From Salipiger marinus (GTDB lineage Bacteria > Pseudomonadota > Alphaproteobacteria > Rhodobacterales > Rhodobacteraceae), in the NCBI RefSeq assembly GCF_900100085.1, contig NZ_FNEJ01000002.1, positions 287,805 through 351,804 on the forward strand: DNA of 64,000 nucleotides, in the 5' to 3' direction. Shown here piece by piece: positions 40,443-49,219 of this stretch. Under the pieces are notes generated by a model. The model had not been told where the DNA came from. It was given only the letters and a program-made list of their open reading frames with translations, and made no database searches. How positions within the stretch are numbered: the stretch's first letter is position 1; each line of letters starts with the position of its first letter. Made by a program: the position numbers and the translations under genes.

Positions 40443-40569
40443 AAGTCGTTATACGAGTGATCCGGCGCCCAGAAGCGTCATTTACATTGGATAGGCGCAG
40501 GCAATAAAATGCGCAGAAGATTTCAGTCGCGGGGTCCGGCGATACCCGTGACGCACAAGGAGCCAGATT

Positions 40570-41463
40570 ATGAGCAACAAGGTTACCAAAGCGATTTTCC
40601 CGGTGGCAGGGCTGGGAACCCGCTTCCTGCCCGCCACCAAGTCGGTGCCGAAGGAAATCATGACCCTCGTCGACCGTCCGCTGGTGCAATACGCCATCGA
40701 CGAAGCCCGCGCCGCTGGCATTGAAGAATTCATCTTCGTCACCTCGCGCGGCAAGGGCGCTCTGGAAGATTATTTCGACCATGCCCCGCAACTGGAAGAA
40801 GAGCTGAAGCGCAAGGGCAAGGATGACCTTCTGGAGATTCTCCAGTCCACCAACATGGATTCGGGCGAAGTCGCCTATATCCGCCAGCACAAGGCACTGG
40901 GTCTGGGCCACGCCGTGTGGTGCGCCCGTCGCCTGATCGGGGACGAGCCCTTCGCGGTCATGCTGCCCGATGACGTCATCGCCGCCGACAAGCCCTGCCT
41001 GCAGCAGATGGTCGAAGCCTATCAGGAAACCGGGGGCAACATGGTCGCGGCCATGGAAGTGCCTGCCGACAAGGCCTCGTCCTATGGCGTGCTCGACATC
41101 GCCGAGGACATGGGCGCGCTCGTCTCGGTCAAGGGCATGGTCGAAAAGCCCGCTCCCGGCACGGCGCCGTCGAACCTTGCCGTGATCGGCCGCTACATCC
41201 TGTCGCCGCAGATCCTCAAGAACCTCAACAACCGGACCGCAGGCGCGGGCGGCGAAATCCAGCTGACCGATGCCATCGCCAAGGAAATCGGCGGCGCAGA
41301 GGGCGTGTTCGGCTTCCGCTTCAACGGCGAACGCTATGACTGCGGCTCCAAGGCCGGGTTCCTGCAGGCCACCGTGGCCTTCGGTCTGGCGCGCGAAGAA
41401 CTGCGTGACGATCTGGAATCCTACCTGCACGCGGTCATCTCGGCGCGCAAAGCAGCACAGTAA
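40570..41463 (+). CDS. galU: UTP-glucose-1-phosphate uridylyltransferase
   Basis: GalU makes UDP-glucose, the donor for many glycans. The 297-aa protein has the nucleotide-binding FPVAGLGTRFLPATKS at 10-25, EKP near residue 195, and the family's C-terminal region. It is preceded by a 127-base gap with lower GC, probably a promoter, and is followed 6 bases later by galE. Confidence 0.95.
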   Translation: MSNKVTKAIFPVAGLGTRFLPATKSVPKEIMTLVDRPLVQYAIDEARAAGIEEFIFVTSRGKGALEDYFDHAPQLEEELKRKGKDDLLEILQSTNMDSGEVAYIRQHKALGLGHAVWCARRLIGDEPFAVMLPDDVIAADKPCLQQMVEAYQETGGNMVAAMEVPADKASSYGVLDIAEDMGALVSVKGMVEKPAPGTAPSNLAVIGRYILSPQILKNLNNRTAGAGGEIQLTDAIAKEIGGAEGVFGFRFNGERYDCGSKAGFLQATVAFGLAREELRDDLESYLHAVISARKAAQ

Positions 41464-41469
41464 CGCCCG

Positions 41470-42453
41470 ATGACACATGTATTGGTTACCGGCGGCGCCG
41501 GCTATATCGGCTCGCACGCGTGCAAGGCGCTGAAGGCGGCAGGCTATACGCCCGTCACCTTCGACAATCTCGTGACCGGCTGGCAGGACGCGGTCAAATT
41601 CGGCCCCTTCGAACAGGGCGCGCTGTCGGACCGTGCCCGGCTCGACGAGGTCTTTGCCACCTACAAGCCCGTCGCGGTCATGCATTTCGCCGCGCTGAGC
41701 CAAGTGGGCGAGGCGATGTCGCAGCCGGGTCTTTACTGGCGCAACAACGTCGAAGGCTCGCTGACGCTGGTCGAGGCGGCGGTGGCGGCGGGGTGCCTGA
41801 ACTTCGTGTTCTCCTCCACCTGCGCCACCTATGGCGAACATGACAACGTCGTGCTGGACGAGGACACGTCGCAGATCCCGCTCAACGCCTATGGGGCGTC
41901 GAAGCGGGCGGTGGAAAACATCCTGCGCGATTTTGGCGCGGCTTACGGGCTGAACCACGTCATCTTCCGCTATTTCAACGTGGCGGGCGCGGATCCCGAG
42001 GGCGAGGTGGGCGAACATCACCGCCCCGAAACCCACCTGATCCCCGTCATGCTGGAAGCGATCGACGGCAAGCGCCCGGCGCTGACCATCCATGGCAGCG
42101 ATTACGACACCCCGGACGGCACCTGCATCCGCGACTATGTCCATGTCATGGATCTGGTCGATGCCCATGTGCTGGGGCTGAAATGGCTGGAAGAGGGCAA
42201 GGGCAGCCGGGTGTTCAACCTTGGCACCGGCACCGGCTTTTCCGTGCGGGAGGTGATCGACGCCTCGCGCGCCGTCACAAACCGCGAAGTGCCCCATAGC
42301 GAAGGCCCGCGCCGCGCCGGTGACGCGACGAAGCTCGTCTCCGGCTCCAGCCGGGCGGCGGGAGAACTGGGCTGGACCCCGCACCGGTCCACCATGCCGC
42401 AGATGATCGCGGATGCGTGGCAGTGGCATCTGCATGGGCATTACGACCACTGA
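41470..42453 (+). CDS. galE: UDP-glucose 4-epimerase
   Basis: GalE interconverts UDP-glucose and UDP-galactose. The 327-aa SDR protein has the NAD motif GGAGYIGSH (8-16) and the catalytic S-x-YGASK region, with the Tyr/Lys pair in NAYGASKRAVEN. It follows galU by six bases, so the pair supplies UDP-glucose and UDP-galactose for this cluster. Its 3' end overlaps the next glycosyltransferase by 20 bases. Confidence 0.94.
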   Translation: MTHVLVTGGAGYIGSHACKALKAAGYTPVTFDNLVTGWQDAVKFGPFEQGALSDRARLDEVFATYKPVAVMHFAALSQVGEAMSQPGLYWRNNVEGSLTLVEAAVAAGCLNFVFSSTCATYGEHDNVVLDEDTSQIPLNAYGASKRAVENILRDFGAAYGLNHVIFRYFNVAGADPEGEVGEHHRPETHLIPVMLEAIDGKRPALTIHGSDYDTPDGTCIRDYVHVMDLVDAHVLGLKWLEEGKGSRVFNLGTGTGFSVREVIDASRAVTNREVPHSEGPRRAGDATKLVSGSSRAAGELGWTPHRSTMPQMIADAWQWHLHGHYDH

Positions 42454-43627
42454 GCCCCCTGCCCGGCTTCTGGACCTGACGCGGCTGGTCAGCCGCGCGG
42501 GCCGAAGCCTGACCGGGGTGGACCGGGTGGAATACGCCTATCTGGACCGGCTCGTGCGCGAGCCGGTTCCGCTTTTCGGGCTGGTGCGCAGCGCGCTGGG
42601 GTTTCTGCTGCTGGACCGCGCGGGCTGTGCCGAGCTGCGCGCCCGCATCGCCACGCAGGACTGGCCCGCGCCCGACGCTCTGGCGCGTCTGGCGCGGCGG
42701 GGCGATCCCTGCCGCGCCGGGGCGGAAGCGGCGCTGCGCCGCGTGGCGCGGGGCCGTGCCCTGCCCGCCCTGCTAGGGGCGCTGCTGCGGCGGCATCTGC
42801 CTGCGGGCACGACCTATCTCAACACCGGACACACGACGCTAAGCTCCGATCTGCTGCGCGGGCTGCGGCAGGTGCCGGGGCTGCGCCGCGTCCTGCTGCT
42901 GCATGACACCATCCCGCTGGATTTTCCGCAGTATCAGCGCCCCGGCGCCGCCGACCGCTTCCGCCGCTTTCTGGACCGCGTCAGCGCCGAGGCCGATCTG
43001 CTGATCTGCAATTCCGCCGTGACCCGGGCCGATGTGGTCCGCCATCTGGGCAGGGGCCGCCAGCCGCCCGCGCTGGTGGCGCATCTCGGGGTGACACCGC
43101 CCCCGGCGGGAACAGCCCCGGACGGGCCATGGCGGGGCCAGCCCTATGTCGTGGCGCTTGGCACCATCGAGCCGCGCAAGAACCACGCGCTGTTGCTCGA
43201 CATCTGGAAGAGCCTGTCGCCGCCCGCGCATCTGCTGATCTGCGGCAGCCGCGGCTGGGAAAACGCCGCCGTCTTTGCGGCGCTGGACCGGGGCATCGCC
43301 CGCGTGCATGAGCTGCCCGGCCTGCCGGATGCCGCCGTCTCGGCCCTGCTCCGGGGCAGCGCCGGGCTGGTCTTCCCCAGCCATGCCGAAGGCTATGGCC
43401 TGCCCCCGGTGGAGGCTGCGGCGCTTGGCGTGCCGGTGCTCTCTGCTGATCTGCCGGTGGTGCGAGAGATCATGGGCGACATTCCCGTTTACGCAGAGGT
43501 GTCCGACCGTTATCTTTGGGCGCAAAGGATCAGGCAGCTGGCAGATCACCCGCGCCCCGCGCGCCCCGACGGATGGTCCCCCCCCGGATGGGAGGCCCAT
43601 TTCCGCGCAGTGCTCGGGCAGATCTGA
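42434..43627 (+). CDS. Family 1/4 glycosyltransferase
   Basis: A 397-aa GT-B fold enzyme. The C-terminal donor-binding domain shows YVVALGTIEPRKNHALL and the motif EGYGLPPVEAAALGVPVL with the acid residue that contacts the donor. The start at 42434 overlaps galE by 20 bases; a nearby upstream ATG (42413) is also possible. It is tightly packed with the following genes. Sugar specificity is unknown. Confidence 0.83.
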   Translation: MGITTTEPPARLLDLTRLVSRAGRSLTGVDRVEYAYLDRLVREPVPLFGLVRSALGFLLLDRAGCAELRARIATQDWPAPDALARLARRGDPCRAGAEAALRRVARGRALPALLGALLRRHLPAGTTYLNTGHTTLSSDLLRGLRQVPGLRRVLLLHDTIPLDFPQYQRPGAADRFRRFLDRVSAEADLLICNSAVTRADVVRHLGRGRQPPALVAHLGVTPPPAGTAPDGPWRGQPYVVALGTIEPRKNHALLLDIWKSLSPPAHLLICGSRGWENAAVFAALDRGIARVHELPGLPDAAVSALLRGSAGLVFPSHAEGYGLPPVEAAALGVPVLSADLPVVREIMGDIPVYAEVSDRYLWAQRIRQLADHPRPARPDGWSPPGWEAHFRAVLGQI

Positions 43628-43632
43628 CCGCC

Positions 43633-44688
43633 GTGATCGCAGAGGCCCGGGCAACGGGTCTGGTAAGGGTTAGGGCAGTGGGTGCATGGCAGTCATACAG
43701 GCTCCGGCTTCAGCGGAAACGCTGGCTGATCCGGGCCTTCCGCAAAAGGCGGGATCTGCGCGCCGTCGCCAACCGCACCGACCGGATCACCGCCTCTGAC
43801 CTGCTGGTTTTCTGCACCGCGCGCAACGAAGGCGTCCGCCTGCCGTGGTTTCTGAAATATTACCGCGACATGGGCGTGGGCCATTTCCTGATCGTCGACA
43901 ATGACAGCACCGATGGCTCGCGCGCGTATCTGGCGCAGCAGCAGGACGTGTCGCTCTGGACCACGGGCGCCAGTTACCGACGGTCCCGCTTCGGCATGGA
44001 CTGGATGAACTGGCTGCTGCGCTGCTACGGGCACGGACACTGGACGCTGACGGTCGATCCCGACGAGCTGTTTCTTTATCCGTTCTGCGACACGCGACCG
44101 CTGCGGGCGCTGACCGACTGGCTCGACGCCTCCTCGATCAAAAGCTTTCCGGCGATGCTGCTCGACATGTATCCCAAGGGCCGGATCGACGCCCAGCCCT
44201 ACGCGCCGGGCCAGAACCCGCTGGAGATCGCGTCATGGTTCGATGCGGGCAATTACCGGATCAGCCGCAATCCCCGCTTTGGCAATCTGTGGATTCAGGG
44301 CGGGCCGCGCGCGCGCCTGTTCTTTCCCGACAGCCCCGACCGTGCCCCCGCCCTGAACAAGATCCCGCTGGTGAAATGGCATCGCAGCTATGCCTATGTC
44401 AGCTCCACCCATATGCTGCTGCCGCGCGGACTGAACCTTGTCTATGACGAATGGGGCGGCGAAAAAGCCTCCGGCCTGCTGCTGCACACCAAGTTCCTCG
44501 ACACGTTCGGTGCCAAGGCGGAGGAGGAGCTGACCCGGCACCAGCATTATGCCGGATCCTCGGAATACCTCGCCTATGCTGCCGGCCTGCAGGACAATCC
44601 CGACCTGTGGTGCCGCTGGTCGGAGAAATACATCAACTGGCGCCAGCTTGAAATTCTGGGGCTGATGTCCAAGGGCAATTGGGCATGA
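43633..44688 (+). CDS. Family 2-type glycosyltransferase
   Basis: The 351-aa protein (from GTG 43633) has LVFCTARNEGVRLPWFLKYYR, the DND acidic pair at 89-91 and the metal motif DPDE at 142-145, placing it with GT-A transferases of the Glyco_tranf_2_4 type. It starts five bases after the previous stop; a second GTG at 43678 with a GGTTAGGG sequence upstream is an alternative. Its TGA overlaps the ATG of the next gene (ATGA). Confidence 0.8.
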   Translation: MIAEARATGLVRVRAVGAWQSYRLRLQRKRWLIRAFRKRRDLRAVANRTDRITASDLLVFCTARNEGVRLPWFLKYYRDMGVGHFLIVDNDSTDGSRAYLAQQQDVSLWTTGASYRRSRFGMDWMNWLLRCYGHGHWTLTVDPDELFLYPFCDTRPLRALTDWLDASSIKSFPAMLLDMYPKGRIDAQPYAPGQNPLEIASWFDAGNYRISRNPRFGNLWIQGGPRARLFFPDSPDRAPALNKIPLVKWHRSYAYVSSTHMLLPRGLNLVYDEWGGEKASGLLLHTKFLDTFGAKAEEELTRHQHYAGSSEYLAYAAGLQDNPDLWCRWSEKYINWRQLEILGLMSKGNWA

Positions 44689-46385
44689 GCCTTGGCATCC
44701 TGATGCTGGTGCATACCGCGCTGGACCGGGCCGAACAGGTGGCGCGGCACTGGGCGCGGGCGGGCTGTCCGGTGGTGATCCATGTGGACAGCAATGTGGC
44801 GCAGGCCACGCATGACGCCTTTGTCACCGCCCTCTCCGATCTGCCGCAGGTGCTGTTTTCCCGCCGCCATCGCTGCGAGTGGGGCACATGGGGGCTGGTC
44901 GCCGCCAGTCAGGATGCCGCCGATCTGATGCTGGCGCAGTTCGCCGGGGTGCGGCATGTCTATCTGACCTCCGGATCCTGCCTGCCGCTGCGCCCGGTGG
45001 CGGAGCTGATCGCCTATCTGGAGGCCCGCCCCGAGACCGATTTCATCGAAAGCGCCACCACCGCCGATGTGCCATGGACGGTGGGGGGGCTGGATCATGA
45101 ACGGTTCACGCTGTTCTTCCCGTTTTCATGGCGGCGGCATCGTGCGCTCTTTGACCGCTTCGTGCGCCTGCAGCGGCGGCTGCGCCTCCGCCGCCCGATG
45201 CCGCCCGGCGTGATCCCGCATATGGGCAGCCAGTGGTGGTGCCTGACCCGCAAGACGCTGCAGGCCATCCTGCACGATCCCGCCCGCGCCCGTCACGACC
45301 GTTACTTCCGCCGGGTCTGGATCCCGGATGAAAGCTATTTCCAGTCGCTGACCCGGCTTTACGCCACGCAGGTGGAAAGCCGATCCCTGACCCTGTCCAA
45401 GTTCGATTTTCAGGGCAAGCCGCATATCTTTTACGACGACCACCTGCAGCTGCTGCGGCGGTCGGACTGTTTTGTGGCGCGCAAGATCTGGCCCCATGCC
45501 GACCGGCTTTACCGCGCCTTTCTGGACCATCCCGAAACCGCCGCCACCCGGCAGGATCCCAACCCCGGCAAGATCGACCGGCTGTTCGCCAAGGCAGTCA
45601 GCCGCCGGACGCGGGGCCGGGCTGGGCTTTACATGCAGTCGCGCTTTCCGTGCCATGGCTGGGAAAACGGCGTGACCGCCGGAAAATATTCGGTCTTTCA
45701 GGGGTTTGCCGAGCTCTTCCGCGATTTTGCGCCATGGCTGGCGCAGGTCACCGGCACGCAGGTGCATGGCCATCTTTACGCGCCGGAGCGGGCGGAGTTT
45801 GCCGATGGGCAGACCGTGCTTAATGGCGCCCTGCCCGACAGCGCCGCCGCGCGCGACGCCAATCCCCGCGCCTTTCTGACCAATCTGATCTGGAACACCC
45901 GGGGCAGCTGGCAGTGCTTCCAGTATGGCCCGCGCGACACGCCGGACATCGTCTGGCATCTTGCCCGCGATCCCAACGCGCAGATCAGCGTGATCTCTGG
46001 CGCGTGGGCGGTGCCGCTCTTCACCTCCGGCGCGCCCTTCGCCGATCTGCGGGCCGAGGCCGCGCGGCTGCAGCGGGCGGAACACCGCGTGCTGGACCAG
46101 CTGCGCAGCCCCGAGGCCAAGGCGCGCATCCGCATCTGGACCATGGCCGAATTCATCGAGACCCCGATGGAGCCGCTGCAGCTGATCCTTGACGAGATCG
46201 CCCCCGCCGCCGCGCGCAGGCCCGCCGCCCCGCCGGAGATGGCCGATCTGGCGGGCTTTGGACAGTTCCTGCAGACCCTGAAAAATCAGGGGATGCACCC
46301 CTATCTGATGGGCGATTTTCCGGTCGACCCGCAGCCCCGCCCGGCCGCCGGCCAGACGCGCCGCCCTTATCTGGTAAAGAAATAG
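44685..46385 (+). CDS. Core-2/branching-type N-acetylglucosaminyltransferase with C-terminal extra domain
   Basis: The 566-aa protein has an N-terminal GT14 'Branch' domain (about 1-265; HVDSNVAQATHDAFV, YLTSGSCLPLRPVAELIAYL, GSQWWCLTRKTLQ). The remaining 300 residues are a separate domain, which I believe corresponds to the family DUF5928 found in Rhodobacterales proteins of this architecture. GT14 enzymes form beta-1,6 branches with GlcNAc or xylose. ATG 44685 overlaps the previous stop. It is three bases before the sulfotransferase. Confidence 0.76.
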   Translation: MSLGILMLVHTALDRAEQVARHWARAGCPVVIHVDSNVAQATHDAFVTALSDLPQVLFSRRHRCEWGTWGLVAASQDAADLMLAQFAGVRHVYLTSGSCLPLRPVAELIAYLEARPETDFIESATTADVPWTVGGLDHERFTLFFPFSWRRHRALFDRFVRLQRRLRLRRPMPPGVIPHMGSQWWCLTRKTLQAILHDPARARHDRYFRRVWIPDESYFQSLTRLYATQVESRSLTLSKFDFQGKPHIFYDDHLQLLRRSDCFVARKIWPHADRLYRAFLDHPETAATRQDPNPGKIDRLFAKAVSRRTRGRAGLYMQSRFPCHGWENGVTAGKYSVFQGFAELFRDFAPWLAQVTGTQVHGHLYAPERAEFADGQTVLNGALPDSAAARDANPRAFLTNLIWNTRGSWQCFQYGPRDTPDIVWHLARDPNAQISVISGAWAVPLFTSGAPFADLRAEAARLQRAEHRVLDQLRSPEAKARIRIWTMAEFIETPMEPLQLILDEIAPAAARRPAAPPEMADLAGFGQFLQTLKNQGMHPYLMGDFPVDPQPRPAAGQTRRPYLVKK

Positions 46386-46388
46386 CTC

Positions 46389-47819
46389 ATGTCCGACCGT
46401 TTCGACTGCTTCGTGATTTTTGCCGAGATGCGCACCGGCTCCAATTTTCTGGAGGCCAATCTCAACGCCTTTGACGGGCTGACCTGTCATGGCGAGGCGT
46501 TCAACCCGCATTTCATCGGCTATCCCAACCGCGACAGCCTGCTGGGCCTGACCGAGGCGGAGCGGAATGCCGACCCCATGGCCCTGCTGGCGCGGATCCG
46601 CGACGCTGCCCCCGGCACGCTGGGCGGGTTCCGCTATTTCCACGACCACGACCCGCGCCTGCTGCCCACGCTGCTGGAGGATCCGCGCGTGGCCAAGATC
46701 GTGCTGACCCGCAACCCGGTGGACAGCTATGTCAGCTGGAAGATCGCGCAGGCCACCGGACAGTGGAAGCTGACCAATGTCGCCAAGCGCAAGGATGCGC
46801 AGGCCGAATTTGACGCGGAAGAGTTCGAGGCGCATCTGGCCCGGCTGCAGGAATTCCAGATCCGCCTGCTTTCGGCGCTGCAGGTCACCGGGCAGACCGC
46901 GTTCTATGTGGGATACGAGGATCTGCAATCGGTCGAGGTGATGAACGGGCTGGCGCGCTGGCTGGGAATCCCGGCGCGGCTTGACAGCCTGAACACCGCG
47001 CTGAAACGCCAGAACCCCGAACCCGTGGCCGAGAAGGTGGCGAATTTTGACGCGATGGCGCAGGCGCTGGCGCGGCTCGACCGGTTCAATCTGAGCCGCA
47101 CGCCGAATTTTGAACCCCGGCGCGGCCCCGTGGTGCCCGGCTATGTCGCGGCGGCCGACACGCCGCTGCTCTATATGCCTATCCCGTCCGGTCCGGGTCA
47201 GGCCGTGCAGCGCTGGCTGGCGGCGCTGGATGGCGTTGCGCCCGAGGATCTGACCCGAGAGTTCAGCCAGAAAACCCTGCGGCAGTGGAAACGCGACCGG
47301 CCCGGCCATCGCAGTTTTACCGTGCTGCGGCACCCGCTGGCCCGCGCGCATGAGGTGTTCTGCCGCCGCATCCTGTCCACCGGGCCGGGCAGCTACAAGG
47401 GCATCCGCACCACGCTGCGCCGCGCCCATGGCCTGCCCCTGCCCGAGGGCGCGCCGGGCCCGGAGTACACGCTGGAAGCGCATCGCGCCGCCTTCGCCGC
47501 GTTTCTGGTCTTTCTGAAGGCCAATCTGGCCGGGCAGACGGCGGTGCGGGTGGACGGGCACTGGGTGACGCAGACCCAGTGCCTGCAGGGCATGGCCGAA
47601 TTCACCCTGCCCGACCTTATCCTGCGCGAGGACGAGATGGCGCAGGCCCTGCCCGCGCTGGCGCGGCAGGTGGGGCATGACGCGCCGCCCGATCCCGTGA
47701 CGGGGCCCGGTCAGGCGCCGTTCAGCCTACGCCAGATCCACGACGACCAGCTGGAGCAGCTGGCCCGCGACGCCTATGCCCGCGATTACCTGATGTTCGG
47801 CTTTTCGGACTGGGGCTAG
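46389..47819 (+). CDS. Sulfotransferase with two tandem sulfotransferase-like domains
   Basis: The 476-aa protein begins with a NodH/Stf0-like domain: the 5'-phosphosulfate loop RTGSNF (15-20) and the 3'-phosphate motif LTRNPVDSYVSWKIA (R108, S113). After a linker near residue 240 a second, related segment appears, with MPIPSGPGQAVQRWL (263-277) and VLRHPLARAHEVF (312-324), in which the P-loop-like residues are altered. The first domain could use PAPS; the second may be catalytically weak or bind the acceptor. It is the last gene of the glycan run and is followed by a terminator. Confidence 0.78.
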   Translation: MSDRFDCFVIFAEMRTGSNFLEANLNAFDGLTCHGEAFNPHFIGYPNRDSLLGLTEAERNADPMALLARIRDAAPGTLGGFRYFHDHDPRLLPTLLEDPRVAKIVLTRNPVDSYVSWKIAQATGQWKLTNVAKRKDAQAEFDAEEFEAHLARLQEFQIRLLSALQVTGQTAFYVGYEDLQSVEVMNGLARWLGIPARLDSLNTALKRQNPEPVAEKVANFDAMAQALARLDRFNLSRTPNFEPRRGPVVPGYVAAADTPLLYMPIPSGPGQAVQRWLAALDGVAPEDLTREFSQKTLRQWKRDRPGHRSFTVLRHPLARAHEVFCRRILSTGPGSYKGIRTTLRRAHGLPLPEGAPGPEYTLEAHRAAFAAFLVFLKANLAGQTAVRVDGHWVTQTQCLQGMAEFTLPDLILREDEMAQALPALARQVGHDAPPDPVTGPGQAPFSLRQIHDDQLEQLARDAYARDYLMFGFSDWG

Positions 47820-47832
47820 GCCCTTCACGCAA

Positions 47833-47858
47833 AGACCCCGGCGCTGCCGCCGGGGTCT
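47833..47858. terminator. Bidirectional hairpin between sulfotransferase and ptsN genes
   Basis: AGACCCCGGCG (47833-47843) pairs perfectly with CGCCGGGGTCT (47848-47858) around a 4-base loop. It sits between two convergent genes. The downstream tail (GTCTGTCGT) is only modestly T-rich. Confidence 0.65.
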
Positions 47859-47882
47859 GTCTGTCGTAAGGCAAGTGCGGGA

Positions 47883-48347
47883 TCAGGCGGCCTGAGAGCC
47901 GCGATCCGCCGTCAGGATGGCATAAAGCGTCGACGGGTCCGGGTTGGCCCGCAGCTTGGCGCAGAGCCCGCCATCGCGCAGCGTGCGCGACACCAGCGCC
48001 AGCGCCTTCAGATGTTCGACCCCCGCATCTTCGGGGGCGAACAGCGAAAACACCACATCCACCGGCTGACGGTCCACCGATTCGAATTCCACGGGCCGTT
48101 CCAGCAGGATGAAGGCCCCTGCCACTTCTTCGATCCCGCTGATCCGCGCGTGCGGCAGGGCGACGCCATGGCCCACGCCGGTGGGGCCAAGGCTTTCGCG
48201 TTCCATTAACGCCTCCACCACGGCGGGAGCGTGAAGACCGTAAGCGGTCTCAGCCAGTTCGGCGATGTCGTGCATCAGCCGCTTCTTGCTGCTGGCCGCC
48301 GACAGCACCTTCACGGCCTGCGGCTTCAGGAGTTCCAGAAAGGTCAT
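47883..48347 (-). CDS. ptsN: Nitrogen-regulatory PTS EIIA component
   Basis: PtsN is the phospho-acceptor of the nitrogen PTS and adjusts potassium and nitrogen metabolism. The 154-aa protein has the IIA-fructose-type fold with active-site H66 (ALPHARI) and the family signature GVGHGVALPH. It is downstream of hpf, as in many bacteria. No other PTS genes are in the window. Confidence 0.93.
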   Translation of the reverse strand: MTFLELLKPQAVKVLSAASSKKRLMHDIAELAETAYGLHAPAVVEALMERESLGPTGVGHGVALPHARISGIEEVAGAFILLERPVEFESVDRQPVDVVFSLFAPEDAGVEHLKALALVSRTLRDGGLCAKLRANPDPSTLYAILTADRGSQAA

Positions 48348-48404
48348 GCATACCCTTTGCTGACTGCTCGGAGGCGCTCAGGCACGGCCGTGTGGCATCG
48401 ACCC

Positions 48405-48968
48405 TTACGGATCAATCCAGCCAATATTGCCATCGTCGCGCCGGTACACGACGTTTACGCCGTCCTTTTTCTCGTTCCGGAAAACCAGCACGGGGGCCCC
48501 GGCCAGTTCCATCTGCATCACGGCTTCCCCCACCGACAGCGAAGGAATTTGCGTCTCCATCTCTGCCACAATGATGGGCTGCAGCGTGTCGGGCTCGTCG
48601 GTCACCGAGTCCTCTTCGCGGGCGAGGATATACGAAGACACGTTGAAGAGTTCAACGGGCTCCACGCGATCCTTGTGATGGTCCTTCAGCCGCCGCTTGT
48701 ACCGGCGCAGCTGCTTGTCGATCTTTTCGCAGCAGGCATCGAAGGCCGCGTAGATTTCGACGGCATGGGCCTTGGCCGAAGTGGTCAGGCCGGTGGACAG
48801 ATGCACAGTGACTTCGCAGACGAATTCATGCGCGCTTTTGGAAAAGGTGATGGTCGCGTCGGTGGGACGGCCTGCGTATTTTTCGAAGACCTGACCAAGC
48901 TCGGTCTGGGCATGGGTCTGCAACGCCTCGCCAATATCGATCTGCTTGCCCGTGATCTGATAGCGCAT
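48405..48968 (-). CDS. hpf: Ribosome hibernation-promoting factor (long form)
   Basis: The 187-aa protein has an N-terminal S30AE domain (MRYQITGKQIDIGEALQTH) and a C-terminal dimerisation domain (about 125-187), which marks the long HPF form that makes 100S ribosome dimers. AGGA lies six bases before ATG 48968. It precedes ptsN by 57 bases. It is likely used in stationary phase or under stress. Confidence 0.93.
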   Translation of the reverse strand: MRYQITGKQIDIGEALQTHAQTELGQVFEKYAGRPTDATITFSKSAHEFVCEVTVHLSTGLTTSAKAHAVEIYAAFDACCEKIDKQLRRYKRRLKDHHKDRVEPVELFNVSSYILAREEDSVTDEPDTLQPIIVAEMETQIPSLSVGEAVMQMELAGAPVLVFRNEKKDGVNVVYRRDDGNIGWIDP

Positions 48969-49131
48969 TGGTGTTCCTTCTCTCTTTGGATCCGTCCCGC
49001 TCCCGGCCCGGAGGCCCCTGTTGATGTGGGGCGGATCAGGGGTGACGCAAGGCTGTGGCGCGGAACAGCCGGGCCCCCCTCTCCTCCGGGGGCGCAAGGT
49101 CGGGTTGCGCTGGCAGGCGATGTGTCATGAC

Positions 49132-49146
49132 GATATTTGAGGTCAG
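49132..49146 (+). repeat. Possible degenerate copy of the intergenic repeat (half element)
   Basis: GATATTTGAGGTCAG is identical to the reverse complement of 15 bases in the right arm of the element at 59763-59785. A GC-rich cccccc/gggggc palindrome lies about 50 bases upstream, but spacing differs from the full copies. It is in the 251-base gap between hpf and lptB. Confidence 0.4.
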
Positions 49147-49219
49147 CGCCCCCCGTCTTGTCAATGATCTGTCGCATTCGCCGGTTAGCGGATCCTGCCG
49201 ATTTTCCGCAGAACGGGCG

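Noticed and set aside
40443..40569. Possible riboswitch or sigma-dependent promoter before galU
   Set aside because: The gap is lower in GC but I could not find a clear -35/-10 pair, hairpin or conserved motif.
38223..42450. Long minus-strand frames opposite cysQ, glycosyltransferase, galU and galE
   Set aside because: Shadow frames over certain genes.
45126..47678. An 850-codon minus-strand frame opposite the sulfotransferase and branching transferase
   Set aside because: Lies antisense over two tightly packed genes with recognisable motifs; no ribosome site or domain.
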